The notes beneath the pieces were generated by a model that worked only from the letters and a program-made list of their open reading frames with translations, did not search any database and was not told where the DNA came from. From SW10 sp965657795 (GTDB lineage Bacteria > Verrucomicrobiota > Verrucomicrobiia > Verrucomicrobiales > Akkermansiaceae): a stretch of DNA of 64,000 nt. Made by a program: the position numbers and the translations under genes. How positions within the stretch are numbered: position 1 is the first letter of the stretch; each line of letters starts with the position of its first letter. The stretch spans positions 62,001-126,000 of the forward strand of contig CBFHQJ010000003.1 of the NCBI GenBank assembly GCA_965657795.1, read 5' to 3'. Below are positions 1 through 10,023 of the stretch, piece after piece.

Positions 1-2120
1 GTGCCATCTGCGTTTGCTTTCACGTGAGTTTTGAGTGAATACCAGGTGTTGGCCTTGATGGGGAATTTCACAGAGCTCTTAACCCGCTCGTGGTTGGAGG
101 AAACTTCAAGGATGTTTTGGTTTCCGACGAGGGTGATGAGGTAGCGCTGGTTTACGAGGCCGACGGTCGACTTGATGCGGCGGTTGCCATCGGTCATGAC
201 ATCGGCCGAGAGAACGTAGTTGCTCATCTCGGGATCGCCAAAGAAGTTCATCGTCCGCTGGAAGAGAACATTGTCGAGGCGGTTGGCGATCACTTTGGAG
301 CCATCTTGTTCCAGGACATACCACTTGATGCGCGCGCCCAGCCAAGCGAGGGGAGGGAAGTTGACCTTTTCTCCGGCGGGGGATTCCATCTTGAGAGGGA
401 CTGCTTCGAAGTCTTCGGCGTAACCGGATCCGGCGTGGACGCGGCCGCGTGTGGTGGCTGACATTCCTTTGTAGGTGACCTTAAGTGCTCCGGCGGAGAT
501 CTTTGCTTCGGCTCCTGCGGAAACGGTGCCGGTCTTGGTGTCAAGAGTGGCATCGACTTCGGCTTTCACCTTGGCAGTTGGTGGGACGAATTTTTGCCAG
601 GTCAATCCATCCTTGATGACGGAAACACGTCGTCCCGACTTATCGAGTTCCCAGACTTGAAACTCCTGATTCTGTCCGGGAGCAATTGCGAATTCTGCGG
701 GGATGATTTGAAGCTGGGTTGCTGGTCCCGAGTCAACCTGTGGCTTCGAACCTGTCTCTCCTGTGACCTTCTTCGAGGTTTTTTCACCGAAGCAGAAGAG
801 GCCGTCGCGGGTGGAAAGGTAAACTTTTCCATTCCAGATCGTAGGAGCAGCGAGGCACTTCACACCGGATCCGTCGGCCGACTTAATATCAGCGTGCGAG
901 AGAACTTCAGCTTTTTCATCCGAGGGCTTGGTGATGACGAAGGAGCCCTCAAACCAAGGTGCGTAAATTTTGCCATCACCATAAAGAGGGGAAGCGTGGA
1001 TTTGATCGGGAGCTTGCTTTTCCTGCCAAAGGGTTTTGCCGGAGTTAGCATCGACTGCGATCAGCTCTCCGGTGAAGTTGGTGGTATAAACACGATCTTT
1101 AACGAGGATAGGTGAGCTGGTGAAGCCGATGTGGTCGTCGTTGCGCCAGACTTCGACCTTGGGATCTAGGACGAGTTGCTCGGCGGGATACTCGGTTGGG
1201 ATCTTCAGGCAAACGAGGCGGCCTTTGGAGGTGGCGTCGATGTTCTCCTTGCCGTGAAGAGCGATGAGCTTGTCCTTCCCGTAAAGAAGGATCTGTGAAT
1301 TCACTCCACCTTGCGAGAGTTGGAAGCGCCAGACGGGGGCTCCAGTGCGTGCGTTGACACAAACCACGTTGCCGCAACCTGTCCCGGCGTAAAAGACAGC
1401 ATGATCTCCAAGCTGGCCGAAGACCGGCATCGAGAAGGAACTGTCAACGGGGCGGACTCCGGGGCTGGAATACCAGACGAGTTCACCAGAGAGTTTGTCG
1501 AATGCGTAGAAGCGATCCCGGGCGGGGCCGGTTGTGCCCCAGTTTGCGGTCACGCAGTGGAAAATGACGAGATTTTCAAAAACGGCAGGTGAGCCGGTTC
1601 GTCCATTGGGGAAGGTGAGGCGCGCCAGCCTCTCAATGAGGGAGATTTCCCACACGGGTTCGCCATCCGGGGTGAAGGCGACGCAGCGGCCATTCGAAGT
1701 CTGGAGATAAACATTACCTGTTTCAGGGTCGATGACGGGGGAGCCGACACCGTAGCGATTGTAAACCACGTCCGAGATGTAATCGGAAAAGCGCTTCTCC
1801 CAGATCTTTTTGCCGGTGTTGGCATCAAGGCAAAGAAGGGTCTCCTGGACGTCCTCAGCCGGATCCTCGCCGAATTGGCCATATCCGAAGATAAAGAGTT
1901 TGCCATCAGCAATGACAGGAGCGCCGGCTCCGTTGAGATCGTATTTCCAAAGCTGTGATTCGGAACCCGGCTTCCAGGAATCGGGGAGTCCGGTTTCGTC
2001 GGAAGTGCCGTTTTGGTTGGGACCACGCCAATTGAGCCAGCCGGTGACATCGGCAGAGGCGATAGAAGTGGCGGCCAGCAGGCCGAAGGCAAGAGTGCGG
2101 AATGTCATGGGCATTTTCAT
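1..2120 (-). CDS. PQQ-like beta-propeller repeat protein, secreted (3' end beyond window)
   Basis: Read on the minus strand from ATG at 2120; the frame stays open to the left edge, so the C-terminus is missing (at least 706 codons). The protein starts with a short hydrophobic signal peptide ending near ALA-type residues, followed at once by the motif WRGPNQNGTS, which is typical of PQQ-like quinoprotein propellers in Verrucomicrobiota and Planctomycetota. Repeated blade motifs are visible: LLCLDANTGKKIWEK, CVAFTPDGEPVWE, FYAFDKLSGELVWYS, VVCVNARTGAPVWR and LIAVDANSGKTLWQE. After about residue 440 a less repetitive C-terminal region follows. BamB-like outer-membrane assembly and a periplasmic dehydrogenase are both compatible with such propellers; no catalytic cofactor site can be shown, so the function stays open. 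It is divergent from the 1760-residue mosaic gene. Confidence 0.85.
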   Translation of the reverse strand, partial: MKMPMTFRTLAFGLLAATSIASADVTGWLNWRGPNQNGTSDETGLPDSWKPGSESQLWKYDLNGAGAPVIADGKLFIFGYGQFGEDPAEDVQETLLCLDANTGKKIWEKRFSDYISDVVYNRYGVGSPVIDPETGNVYLQTSNGRCVAFTPDGEPVWEISLIERLARLTFPNGRTGSPAVFENLVIFHCVTANWGTTGPARDRFYAFDKLSGELVWYSSPGVRPVDSSFSMPVFGQLGDHAVFYAGTGCGNVVCVNARTGAPVWRFQLSQGGVNSQILLYGKDKLIALHGKENIDATSKGRLVCLKIPTEYPAEQLVLDPKVEVWRNDDHIGFTSSPILVKDRVYTTNFTGELIAVDANSGKTLWQEKQAPDQIHASPLYGDGKIYAPWFEGSFVITKPSDEKAEVLSHADIKSADGSGVKCLAAPTIWNGKVYLSTRDGLFCFGEKTSKKVTGETGSKPQVDSGPATQLQIIPAEFAIAPGQNQEFQVWELDKSGRRVSVIKDGLTWQKFVPPTAKVKAEVDATLDTKTGTVSAGAEAKISAGALKVTYKGMSATTRGRVHAGSGYAEDFEAVPLKMESPAGEKVNFPPLAWLGARIKWYVLEQDGSKVIANRLDNVLFQRTMNFFGDPEMSNYVLSADVMTDGNRRIKSTVGLVNQRYLITLVGNQNILEVSSNHERVKSSVKFPIKANTWYSLKTHVKANADG

Positions 2121-2463
2121 ACGCGGTAAGATCGCGAAACTCTCATCTTTTGATGCCGATCCGTCAAGGGATGGGTCGGGCAATATCTGGAATGGCAGTT
2201 AAGGGGTGAACGTTCGAACGCATTCAAAAAAAATGGCCTGAAAATGAATTCTTTTCTTGCCGTCTGCCAGTCGTGGCCAGTAGTCTCGCACTTACCCGTT
2301 GGAAAAAACGTAAAGGTAAACACACACTTTTGAAAACGGACCTGATAGTGGTGAATTGTCTGCGGCGACTGATCCGCAAGAAATACGATAACAAATCTGA
2401 CTTTTCCGCCAATGGTGCGACAGCTCCAACTATCACTTAGATCAATTCTCCATCAAACACACA
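2121..2463. other. Divergent intergenic region between propeller gene and mosaic gene
   Basis: These 343 bases separate two divergently transcribed secreted-protein genes, so promoters for both must lie here. I see no convincing -35/-10 pair, no strong palindrome and no coding potential. The last bases before the start at 2464 are A/C-rich (ATCAAACACACA) and lack a Shine-Dalgarno sequence. A very similar A/C-rich leader precedes the start at 7813. Confidence 0.5.
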
Positions 2464-5400
2464 ATGAACCATTTATTCACCTCAACCAAAGCTAGTTGTT
2501 TAGCCGGATTGCTTTCTCTAGCCTCCTCGTCTCTATCTAGCGCCCAACTCGCCGCTAGCGGAACACCGGGTGACCGGGCTGTTTACTCGCTTCCTGCTGG
2601 CAAGTTAGGGGTAATTGACGACGTCAGGGCTCTCCCCAGCGCCACTCTCACTTGGGATTTTGATGATTCTAGCGCTATCCTCACTGATAATTCCGATAGC
2701 TTCGCCCTTGGTGCCGAAGGCGGGGCTGATGAAACCAAGGTCTTCCTCACCGCTGGTCACCATCTTGTTCTCTTTGGCGGGCGTTGGGATGCGGTGAACG
2801 AGCGCGCAACTCCTGTCAATTATTTGAAGATCAACGGAGATGCGGTTCCTTACGGTGTTGCCTCAGGCTACGCACGGGACCTTAACACTCGAAGGGCTGT
2901 TGTTCGCGGAGGGACAATCATCAATGCTGCTCAGGGTGACTTTCTTGAAGTCGAGTCACTCCGAACAGATATTTATCAAGTAGATGAGCCTCGGCCCATG
3001 ACGCAGGTCGATGGCGACTTGCAATTGCTTAAGCTCGATGATTCTGGACTCGATTTTCTCCGTTTGAGCCGATCTTCGTCAACCACGGTCATGCCTGGAG
3101 GTAGCGAGGGGCCGACAGCAATTTCCTACGAAGTGCAGGATGAAATCTCAGCTACGAGCTTCGACCATAGCACCTCGACGAACCCGGAGCAGATCACACT
3201 GAAAGGAGCTGGGCACTACCTTATTTTTGCCAATACGGGTTTCTCGATCGCTCCGACTACGCAACGGAATGCAATTACTCAGACCTTGAAGATCAATGGC
3301 GATGCAGTAGATGGTGGGAAGACGCAGGTCTACCTCCGAAATGCGAACGCTAACGATGGAATTGGCGGGCTGAGCTCTCAAGGAGCTGCTTCTGTGGGCG
3401 TAATTGTTGAGGTGACGTCTCCTGATTCCGTGCTTACCGTCGAGGTCACTCGCGATAACAATAACTCTGGTTCGGCGGTATCGGTAGACCATACCCGTAC
3501 TGGTCTAGCCATCGCCAAACTCCCTACTTACGGGGAATTCATCACTCTGAACGGTGCCTCTCAAGGTGTGAACAGCAGTGCAGCAACCGCTCGCGACTTT
3601 TCGTCCTCTTCTGATGTCAGCAACGCCTCGTTTAGTTACACCTCGGGCACTAGTGTCAGTCAGGTGGTCGTAAACAAGGCTGATGATATGCTTTTCCTCT
3701 CATCCTTTTTTGCACCGGAAACGGCAGTCACACGGGGCGTCGTGCGGCAAGGTTTCAGGACAAGCTCCGGGGGGGCAGTATCCTACGGCGCGAGTAGTTC
3801 ATACGCACGAAATCAGGCATCTACATTGGGGGATGGTGCCGAGGCTTTTGGCAACTGGTCAGGGGCGATTCTTTCTGGTCTCTCGATCGGAGATGGAGTT
3901 GAAGTGACTACGGAGCAATTTGGTGTGGCAGGGGCGATCAATGCTGTGCCTTCCATTCAGGCGCTCAATATTGCCTCGATTTCTATGCCGCCTCCAGTGC
4001 CCGTTATTGCCGTCAATAACACTGTCGGTTTGAGCGCTGATGAAACGGCGTATACGATTTCGAACACTGATCTCGGAACCACTGACAGCGACAATACGCC
4101 TGCGGAATTGACTTATACAGTTGATAGCCAGCCCAGTGGCGGCGTTCTCAAATTGTCCGGAGTGACAATAAATAATGGAGACACCTTCACGCAGGATAAT
4201 ATCGATAACGGCTTGCTTACGTTCGAAGTAGGCGCCTCGGAAACAAATTCAGGGGGCTTTGATTTTACCGTTAGAGACCTCGGCCTGAACGCTGAAAGCG
4301 GGACTTTCGTGATCCGCGTTGCTTTGGCAATCGCGTTGACAGGGGATGCGGTAGCGACGGACGAAGACACAATCACTACCCAAGCGCAATTGGCAGCAGG
4401 TGGGAACCTCCTCTCAAACGACACGGGCTCGGCCTTAACCGTGACTGCTTTTGATGCCACCAGTGCGTTGGGCGTTCCGGTTACTGTCAATTCTGATGGG
4501 ACGTTCAGCTACGACCCGACCGGTCTCGCCTCGTTTCAGCAGACGAGCGACGGGGACAGCAGTTCTGACAGTTTTAACTATACTGTGACTGATAGTATCG
4601 GCAAAACCGCGACGGCGACTGTGACCCTAACGGTGGCCGGACTCAATGACGCCCCTGAAGCAATGCCCGACGTGCTCAACGATGGTCCGCTTGAAGATGC
4701 CAGCTCGTTCGTTAGCACTCGCGATCTGACCGCCAACGATGGTTCCTTCCGCACGGTGACCACTGAGTATACTTTCCCTCCGGGCAGTGATCTCCGCCTG
4801 TTTCCGGGTAAGGTTGTGACACAGTCTCCAAGCGTTGGAGCCCCTCCAGGCGGCGGGATCCCTGAGAACGCCTTTGATGGAAATCTTGGGTCCTTCACTC
4901 ATACCCAGTCGAACAACAATACAGTTGACCACAGCTGGCAGGTTGATTTTGGCCAAGAGGTATCCATGGAGAATGTTACTTTGGCAAATCGGGCGGATTG
5001 TTGCGGCGAGCGTTTGAGAGATATAACAGTCACGGTCCTCGATGGTTTGGGAGTTGAGATTTTTTCGTCTGATGTTCTCAACCCGAATAATGAATTAGTT
5101 TTTGGCGGAAATGCCGGCGGGACCTTGTTTGTCGACTTTGATCCTCCAATCATTGGACAGACCTTGATCGTATCCCGTGACACGGATGAGGATGATGCGA
5201 ATGCTGGTAATGGCAGTATTCTTTCTTTGGGCGAAGTGACACTCATCGGAAGTGTTCCTGGAACCTTTAGTTCAACGGAGGACTTTATCCTGTTGAATTA
5301 CGACGCTGCTAATTCGGCGGGCAGTGGTCGTTGGGAGAATCAGGGCACCAGCGGTGGCGCTAATGCTGACTGGTTGCTCGATGGAGTGACTCTCGACTCA

Positions 5401-7746
5401 AGCCCCGTCACGGCACGTGCACAAATTTCCGCGGCCTATGAGTGGGATAGCATTGAGGATATCGCCTCTATGCCTAATGGAGGCTCCATCCAGAACAATC
5501 TCAGTGGTGCTGAGGATACTCAAGACGCCACATGGGAATTCTGGGTTAAGCCAGCCAATACGACCTCCGTGATGACTCTTTTCGAAACCGGTGGCGGCAC
5601 TGGATTTGGTATGATCATCAATAATGGAGTTCTTGAAGCTGCCACCGAGTTGGATGGAGGTCCGAAAAATGGCAGCTACGTCAGCTATGATTTGGTCGCC
5701 GATCCTCTGAATCTGGTGGGAGGAGATCCAACCACCGAATTCAACCAATATGTTGTAGCGATTGACATTCGTGGCGGAGGAATCGCCCTCTATGTCAACG
5801 GAGTGAAGGTCGACGAGACTACTTCCGGCACCGGCAACGACTGGGACGGTGGCGATGCCGCCGGACTCGGGATCTTTAGGGGGACCAATCATGGAGGTTT
5901 CACCAACGGGGCCGCAGCGACCGCTTACAATGCACCGTTCCTTGGACAGATGGCGATTGTGCGCCTTTATTCAGGTTTGTTGACCCCTCGACTGGTGCAC
6001 CAAAACTTCAAGGCGGTCGATGGTGATACCGATATTGAGGGGGATACCATTACAACTGCCGGGGTCATCGATGCGGATGGGAATCTCGTTGAGATTGGAA
6101 CTGAGGCGACCCTCTCTTCGGGTGCTCTGGTTACCATGACTAACAATACCGGTTCCTTTGACTACAATCCAAACGGGGCCTTCTCGCTAGCTCCGGGACA
6201 AACCGTATTTGATACATTCACCTATCAAATCACGGACGGGAATGGTGGAACCGCAATCTCAGAGGTTAAGGTGACAATTACAGGCATTGCGAACCCCATT
6301 GATGATGATGTGTTGGCCAAGAACGGAAAGGTTGTTACCTATACTCCTAACGAGCTTCTTCGAAATGATGAGTTTGTGGCAACTCCTGGCGCATATATCG
6401 ACCTTCCTTCATACGGTCTAAGTGGAGGAACATGGACGAATGTTGGAAGCGGTGTCGGTTTCAATGGAACGATCGTCGGATCGATTGTAAACGCTCCGGA
6501 CCTCACGAGCGGTTTCCAAATGATTGGAGCTGGATCGACTGGAACCAATTTGGGGACCCTCGATCCAATTTCAACTGGTGATGCCACACTTGAGCTTTGG
6601 TTTAAGCCGGATGCCGGGCAGACTGGGAAGTCCACTTTGTTTGAAACTGGAGGTAACGGCAATGGATTCTCAATCGTTTTCGATGCTGATACAAACGAAG
6701 TGACCGCGAATGTTGATGGTGGAGATGATACTACAGCTAGTATCGTGGTGACTGCTGGAGGGATTTTAACTTCAGAGTTTAATCAGCTCATCGTCGTCAT
6801 CCAGCCCAATGCTGGAGATGAAGTTGCTGGATCTCCCCTTGTGTTTGAAGATCTCCTCACGGTTTACGTGAACAACGATCCTCTCGCAGGCTTTGATGCC
6901 ACTGTTGATGGTTCTGGAGTAAATGCTGCCGGTATTGCCAATGATTGGGCTGGAACCGATTTAGGCGGATTGAACGCGATCCAGGGGACTACCGCTCTTA
7001 ATGAAAATTTCCCGGCAACAGCTGGTCAGATAGCAGCGTTTCGGGTTTATAATCGTGTGCTCACTCCAACCGAGATGGCAGCGAACTTCGATAGTGCGAG
7101 TAATGCCATTACTGGTGTTAGTTCACAAACCACAGGTGAGGGTGCAGCTGTTACGCTCAATGCTGACGGCACCGTTAGCGTTGACTACACCGGGACTTCT
7201 TTGGCGACTGGTTCATCTTTGAGTGATTCGTTCACTTACACTACATCAGGTGGAACTGGTTCCGTTAACGTGACCATTCAGGGCAACACCATTCAGGAAG
7301 ACTGGCGTCTGGCAAACTATGGAAGTATCGACAACACCGGTGGTGGAGCTGATGCAGCAGTCGCAGCAAATGGTTTGAGCAATCTTGTCAACTTCGCTGC
7401 CGATCTTGATCCGAACGCAGCTCCGGGAACTCTGGATGTTAACGGAGTCGCTGGAACAATCACGACGCTTGGCCCACCACAAGTTTGGACCGATCCTGCC
7501 GATGGGAAAATCTACTTCCGCTACACCCGCCGGACTGATTCTGCCGCAATTCCTCTGACGCTGACCGAGCAATTTAGCCCGAATGTTGCCGATTACGAGG
7601 ATAACGTGGTCGCTCCGATCGTGGTGGCAACCGGAACCGGAGACAGTGGCGCGGCCATTGAAGCTGTGGTTGTCGAATTCCCGCTGATCCTGCCAGGAAG
7701 TGGCCGGAAGGCCCGCTTTGCCCGTCTTCAGGTCGTAGGCGAGTAG
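2464..7746 (+). CDS. Large secreted LamG/cadherin-like mosaic protein (1760 aa)
   Basis: A signal peptide (about residues 1-28, ending SSAQ) precedes a modular extracellular protein. Residues ~30-510 hold three diverged repeats of ~160 residues, two with the shared motif LKINGDAV. Then come cadherin/CSPG-like and VCBS-like modules (~515-775), an F5/8-type galactose-binding-like segment (~790-935, PENAFDG motif), a LamG/concanavalin-like domain (~1020-1185, starting WEFWVKP), a VCBS-like module (SFDYNPNGAF, ~1233), a second LamG-like domain (~1375-1545, LELWFKP) and a C-terminal module (~1610-1760) of the kind seen at the end of many verrucomicrobial secreted proteins. No catalytic site is evident. 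The likely role is adhesion or polysaccharide/cell-surface binding. Function is inferred from architecture only. Confidence 0.9.
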   Translation: MNHLFTSTKASCLAGLLSLASSSLSSAQLAASGTPGDRAVYSLPAGKLGVIDDVRALPSATLTWDFDDSSAILTDNSDSFALGAEGGADETKVFLTAGHHLVLFGGRWDAVNERATPVNYLKINGDAVPYGVASGYARDLNTRRAVVRGGTIINAAQGDFLEVESLRTDIYQVDEPRPMTQVDGDLQLLKLDDSGLDFLRLSRSSSTTVMPGGSEGPTAISYEVQDEISATSFDHSTSTNPEQITLKGAGHYLIFANTGFSIAPTTQRNAITQTLKINGDAVDGGKTQVYLRNANANDGIGGLSSQGAASVGVIVEVTSPDSVLTVEVTRDNNNSGSAVSVDHTRTGLAIAKLPTYGEFITLNGASQGVNSSAATARDFSSSSDVSNASFSYTSGTSVSQVVVNKADDMLFLSSFFAPETAVTRGVVRQGFRTSSGGAVSYGASSSYARNQASTLGDGAEAFGNWSGAILSGLSIGDGVEVTTEQFGVAGAINAVPSIQALNIASISMPPPVPVIAVNNTVGLSADETAYTISNTDLGTTDSDNTPAELTYTVDSQPSGGVLKLSGVTINNGDTFTQDNIDNGLLTFEVGASETNSGGFDFTVRDLGLNAESGTFVIRVALAIALTGDAVATDEDTITTQAQLAAGGNLLSNDTGSALTVTAFDATSALGVPVTVNSDGTFSYDPTGLASFQQTSDGDSSSDSFNYTVTDSIGKTATATVTLTVAGLNDAPEAMPDVLNDGPLEDASSFVSTRDLTANDGSFRTVTTEYTFPPGSDLRLFPGKVVTQSPSVGAPPGGGIPENAFDGNLGSFTHTQSNNNTVDHSWQVDFGQEVSMENVTLANRADCCGERLRDITVTVLDGLGVEIFSSDVLNPNNELVFGGNAGGTLFVDFDPPIIGQTLIVSRDTDEDDANAGNGSILSLGEVTLIGSVPGTFSSTEDFILLNYDAANSAGSGRWENQGTSGGANADWLLDGVTLDSSPVTARAQISAAYEWDSIEDIASMPNGGSIQNNLSGAEDTQDATWEFWVKPANTTSVMTLFETGGGTGFGMIINNGVLEAATELDGGPKNGSYVSYDLVADPLNLVGGDPTTEFNQYVVAIDIRGGGIALYVNGVKVDETTSGTGNDWDGGDAAGLGIFRGTNHGGFTNGAAATAYNAPFLGQMAIVRLYSGLLTPRLVHQNFKAVDGDTDIEGDTITTAGVIDADGNLVEIGTEATLSSGALVTMTNNTGSFDYNPNGAFSLAPGQTVFDTFTYQITDGNGGTAISEVKVTITGIANPIDDDVLAKNGKVVTYTPNELLRNDEFVATPGAYIDLPSYGLSGGTWTNVGSGVGFNGTIVGSIVNAPDLTSGFQMIGAGSTGTNLGTLDPISTGDATLELWFKPDAGQTGKSTLFETGGNGNGFSIVFDADTNEVTANVDGGDDTTASIVVTAGGILTSEFNQLIVVIQPNAGDEVAGSPLVFEDLLTVYVNNDPLAGFDATVDGSGVNAAGIANDWAGTDLGGLNAIQGTTALNENFPATAGQIAAFRVYNRVLTPTEMAANFDSASNAITGVSSQTTGEGAAVTLNADGTVSVDYTGTSLATGSSLSDSFTYTTSGGTGSVNVTIQGNTIQEDWRLANYGSIDNTGGGADAAVAANGLSNLVNFAADLDPNAAPGTLDVNGVAGTITTLGPPQVWTDPADGKIYFRYTRRTDSAAIPLTLTEQFSPNVADYEDNVVAPIVVATGTGDSGAAIEAVVVEFPLILPGSGRKARFARLQVVGE

Positions 7747-7812
7747 GCTCGGGAAGCATCTGATCAATTCACAAAAATCCACTAGAAATTGGTTCCAACC
7801 AAACACACACCA

Positions 7813-8436
7813 ATGGAAACAAAAATAACATCCATCCTGGCATTCACAGCCCTGCTGGCCGAGTCTACGATATCTGCCAGCGCGGCGGTAGTCTCCTTTA
7901 TCGATGAGGATATCGCCATCCCAACGGATTTCGTAGGAGTCTCGCTCGATCTGGAAACTGGTGCCACGAGTTCCTCGCTCGAGGGACTTTCAGGCGGGGA
8001 TTTAAACTTCGTGTTCGGTGGCCAGGCCTTCAGTAATGATGCCGATGAAAATGCTACCGCGCCAAGTTGGCAGCCGGTCCGGGGCAACACAGGGAACAGC
8101 GACGTCCTGGAGAATCTGGGAGTCGGAGTTGAAGTGGGTCCGACCTCAACTGTTTCAAGCGATTTTGGTGGTTCGACCGACAACTTCGCGAACTTCACCC
8201 CTGGTGAGAGAGGCTATGTTGGCTTTTCGCTCATTCTGGATGATGGAAATGACACGGTGGCTTACGGTTGGGTGGAAGTGACATTCCAGGACAATGATAC
8301 ACCCGGAGTGATCCACAGCTGGGCCTATGATGACACGGGTGATCCGCTCGCAGTTGCTGCGGTTCCCGAGCCGACCCAAAGCGTGTTGATCATCATGGGA
8401 CTTGCGGCAACGGCCCTGCGTCGTCGGCGATCCTAG
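7813..8436 (+). CDS. PEP-CTERM sorting domain protein (207 aa)
   Basis: The ATG at 7813 is preferred over an upstream in-frame TTG at 7789, because it places a signal peptide (METKITSILAF...) at the N-terminus. The mature part is a small beta-rich domain containing a GYVGFSLILDDGN stretch. The C-terminus has the full PEP-CTERM signature: VPEP, a hydrophobic segment, then RRRRS at the very end. Such proteins are exported, processed by an exosortase and usually associated with exopolysaccharide or the envelope. No exosortase is seen in this window. It follows the mosaic gene by 66 bp and ends before a strong terminator, so the two may be co-transcribed. The mature domain's function is unknown. 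Confidence 0.88.
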   Translation: METKITSILAFTALLAESTISASAAVVSFIDEDIAIPTDFVGVSLDLETGATSSSLEGLSGGDLNFVFGGQAFSNDADENATAPSWQPVRGNTGNSDVLENLGVGVEVGPTSTVSSDFGGSTDNFANFTPGERGYVGFSLILDDGNDTVAYGWVEVTFQDNDTPGVIHSWAYDDTGDPLAVAAVPEPTQSVLIIMGLAATALRRRRS

Positions 8437-8461
8437 AAACGAATAAGATTCAAAAAATCAT

Positions 8462-8495
8462 AAGAGATTCGAGTGACCCTCGAATCTCTTTTTTT
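8462..8495 (+). terminator. Rho-independent terminator
   Basis: A perfect 12-bp inverted repeat (AAGAGATTCGAG / CTCGAATCTCTT) with a 5-nt loop (8474-8478) is followed by a T run through 8495. It lies 25 bp after the PEP-CTERM stop codon and before the convergent holA stop. Confidence 0.92.
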
Positions 8496-8514
8496 GTCCA
8501 TGCACCCAAGGGGC

Positions 8515-9579
8515 TCAAGCGGCGCGTTTACCGTCGCAGAGGCGAATGACGAGTTTGTGCAGGACCATTCTTGGATCTTGTCCCGAAGTCACCAAGGCCT
8601 TGTCAGCATCGAGGCAGTCGTTCATCCCTTGCTGTAGCTGGGGGAGGGTGAAGTTTTTTGCCCCTGCTGAAGCCATTTTAAGCCCCCAGGTATTTACGGT
8701 GCCGTCCTTTTTCTTTGGAAGGACGGCTTGAATACCGGCAGGAGCCCGGTTGGCAGACCCATAGGCTGAGAGCAATTTGGCGAAGAAGAGGTTTCGAACC
8801 GTGGGGATGATGGAGGCTTTGATCAGACCTACGGCATTCTCGTTTTTGGCGATGAGGGAATCGATGAGTTCGATGGCTCGCTTGGCGTTTCTCTTTTCAA
8901 CGGCGCGAGAGATTTCCCAAATGACGCCCTTGTGGCTCACGGAAACCATGAGGGTGGCATCGTCGACCGTGACTTCACGGCGGCTGTCACCCAGGTAAAG
9001 GTCGATCTTGTCGATTTCGTTGGTGATTTGCCGGGTCTCCGCTCCGGCTCTTTGGACGAAGAGCTCAAGAGCCTCTCCTTGAATGGTGAGTCCTTTCTCG
9101 CCGGCGACTCTCTTGACGATGCGAGCGACTTGTTCTTCCCAGCCTTCCTTGGAGACGTCGATCTTATCGAAAGACTGGTAGCTCGTATTTTTCTTCGCCC
9201 ATTTCCCAAAGCGCCGCACTCCATTTATCCCGGTGGCACTTAGCAGGAAATTTACCCCGTCAGGCAGGTCGTTCTGGAGGACCTCAAGAAGGTTTTCAAC
9301 GCCAGTCACCGCACGTTCGGCTTCGCTGGTGCGGTCGGTGCCAAAGAAGTTCGCACCTTTCAGCCAGACAACTTTATTGGCGGCAAAGAGACCCAAGGTT
9401 TGGAGGGCTTCAATGGCTTGCGAGCACTTTTGAAAGGCGTCTTCCGCATTGTCCGCAACACCCTCGATAATTTCGTTCGAAAATTCGTCGCTGCCCGGCG
9501 CCTTGAGTTCCTCAAAAAGAGCGGCAGCCTCTTCTGAGACGCGGCCTTCGTCGGTTCCGGTGATCACGTGAGCGGGCAT
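8515..9579 (-). CDS. holA: DNA polymerase III subunit delta
   Basis: This is a 354-residue protein of normal length for the delta (HolA) family, the clamp-loader subunit that opens the beta sliding clamp. It is recognised by its overall layout: an N-terminal degenerate AAA+-like region with VVWLKGANFFG, a middle segment with LELFVQRAGAETRQITNEIDK (the family's LxxRxGxDxRxLxNEIDKL pattern), and a C-terminal helical collar domain with the conserved LIDSLIAKNENAVGLIKASIIPTVRNLFFAK region. ATG start at 9579. It is downstream of the ferredoxin gene in the same direction with 31 bp between, so the two are probably one transcript. The delta subunit is normally essential and chromosomal. Confidence 0.93.
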   Translation of the reverse strand: MPAHVITGTDEGRVSEEAAALFEELKAPGSDEFSNEIIEGVADNAEDAFQKCSQAIEALQTLGLFAANKVVWLKGANFFGTDRTSEAERAVTGVENLLEVLQNDLPDGVNFLLSATGINGVRRFGKWAKKNTSYQSFDKIDVSKEGWEEQVARIVKRVAGEKGLTIQGEALELFVQRAGAETRQITNEIDKIDLYLGDSRREVTVDDATLMVSVSHKGVIWEISRAVEKRNAKRAIELIDSLIAKNENAVGLIKASIIPTVRNLFFAKLLSAYGSANRAPAGIQAVLPKKKDGTVNTWGLKMASAGAKNFTLPQLQQGMNDCLDADKALVTSGQDPRMVLHKLVIRLCDGKRAA

Positions 9580-9610
9580 GGCGCGAGAGTAGTTGGGGCT
9601 CGTTTTGAAA

Positions 9611-9961
9611 TCAAGGAGTCACCCTGAGTTCTTCGACGGGAGCACCGCCAATCAGGTGTTCCTGAATAATACGCTCGAGGTTTTCGGGCGTGCAGGAGTG
9701 ATACCAGATGGCCTCGGGATAAATGACGGCGATGGGTCCCTGGGCGCAGATCCGGAGGCAATCGGCCTTGGTCCGGTGCACGAGAGCCTGGGGGCCGCAA
9801 AGTTTGAGTTCGTTGAGACGTTTCTTGAGAAACTGCCAGGATGCCATCCCTTCGTCGTGTGAGCAGCATTTCGCTTCGGTTGGCGTGGCGCAGAGAAAGA
9901 TGTGTTTCTTGTATTCATCAAGATTGAGGGCCTTGGCAGTGGCATTCAGAACGTCGGGCAT
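9611..9961 (-). CDS. Thioredoxin-like [2Fe-2S] ferredoxin
   Basis: A 116-residue protein with the cysteine layout of thioredoxin-fold [2Fe-2S] ferredoxins: C24, C32/C33, then C68 and C72 in DCLRIC. The segment CATPTEAKCC near the N-terminus and CAQGPIAVIYPEAIWYH after the second pair are typical of the family, where the protein acts as a soluble one-electron carrier. ATG start at 9961. It is transcribed toward holA. A GTNAC-N6-GTNAC box sits 63 bp upstream, between this gene and the divergent TonB-dependent receptor, and a TAAAAT hexamer lies between box and start. The box could therefore serve this gene instead of, or as well as, the receptor. Confidence 0.88.
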   Translation of the reverse strand: MPDVLNATAKALNLDEYKKHIFLCATPTEAKCCSHDEGMASWQFLKKRLNELKLCGPQALVHRTKADCLRICAQGPIAVIYPEAIWYHSCTPENLERIIQEHLIGGAPVEELRVTP

Positions 9962-10023
9962 GGCTTGAAGTAAAGCCCGATGCCCCCGTGGGACGAGGCA
10001 AAAATTTTACCCCAAATTAGAAT

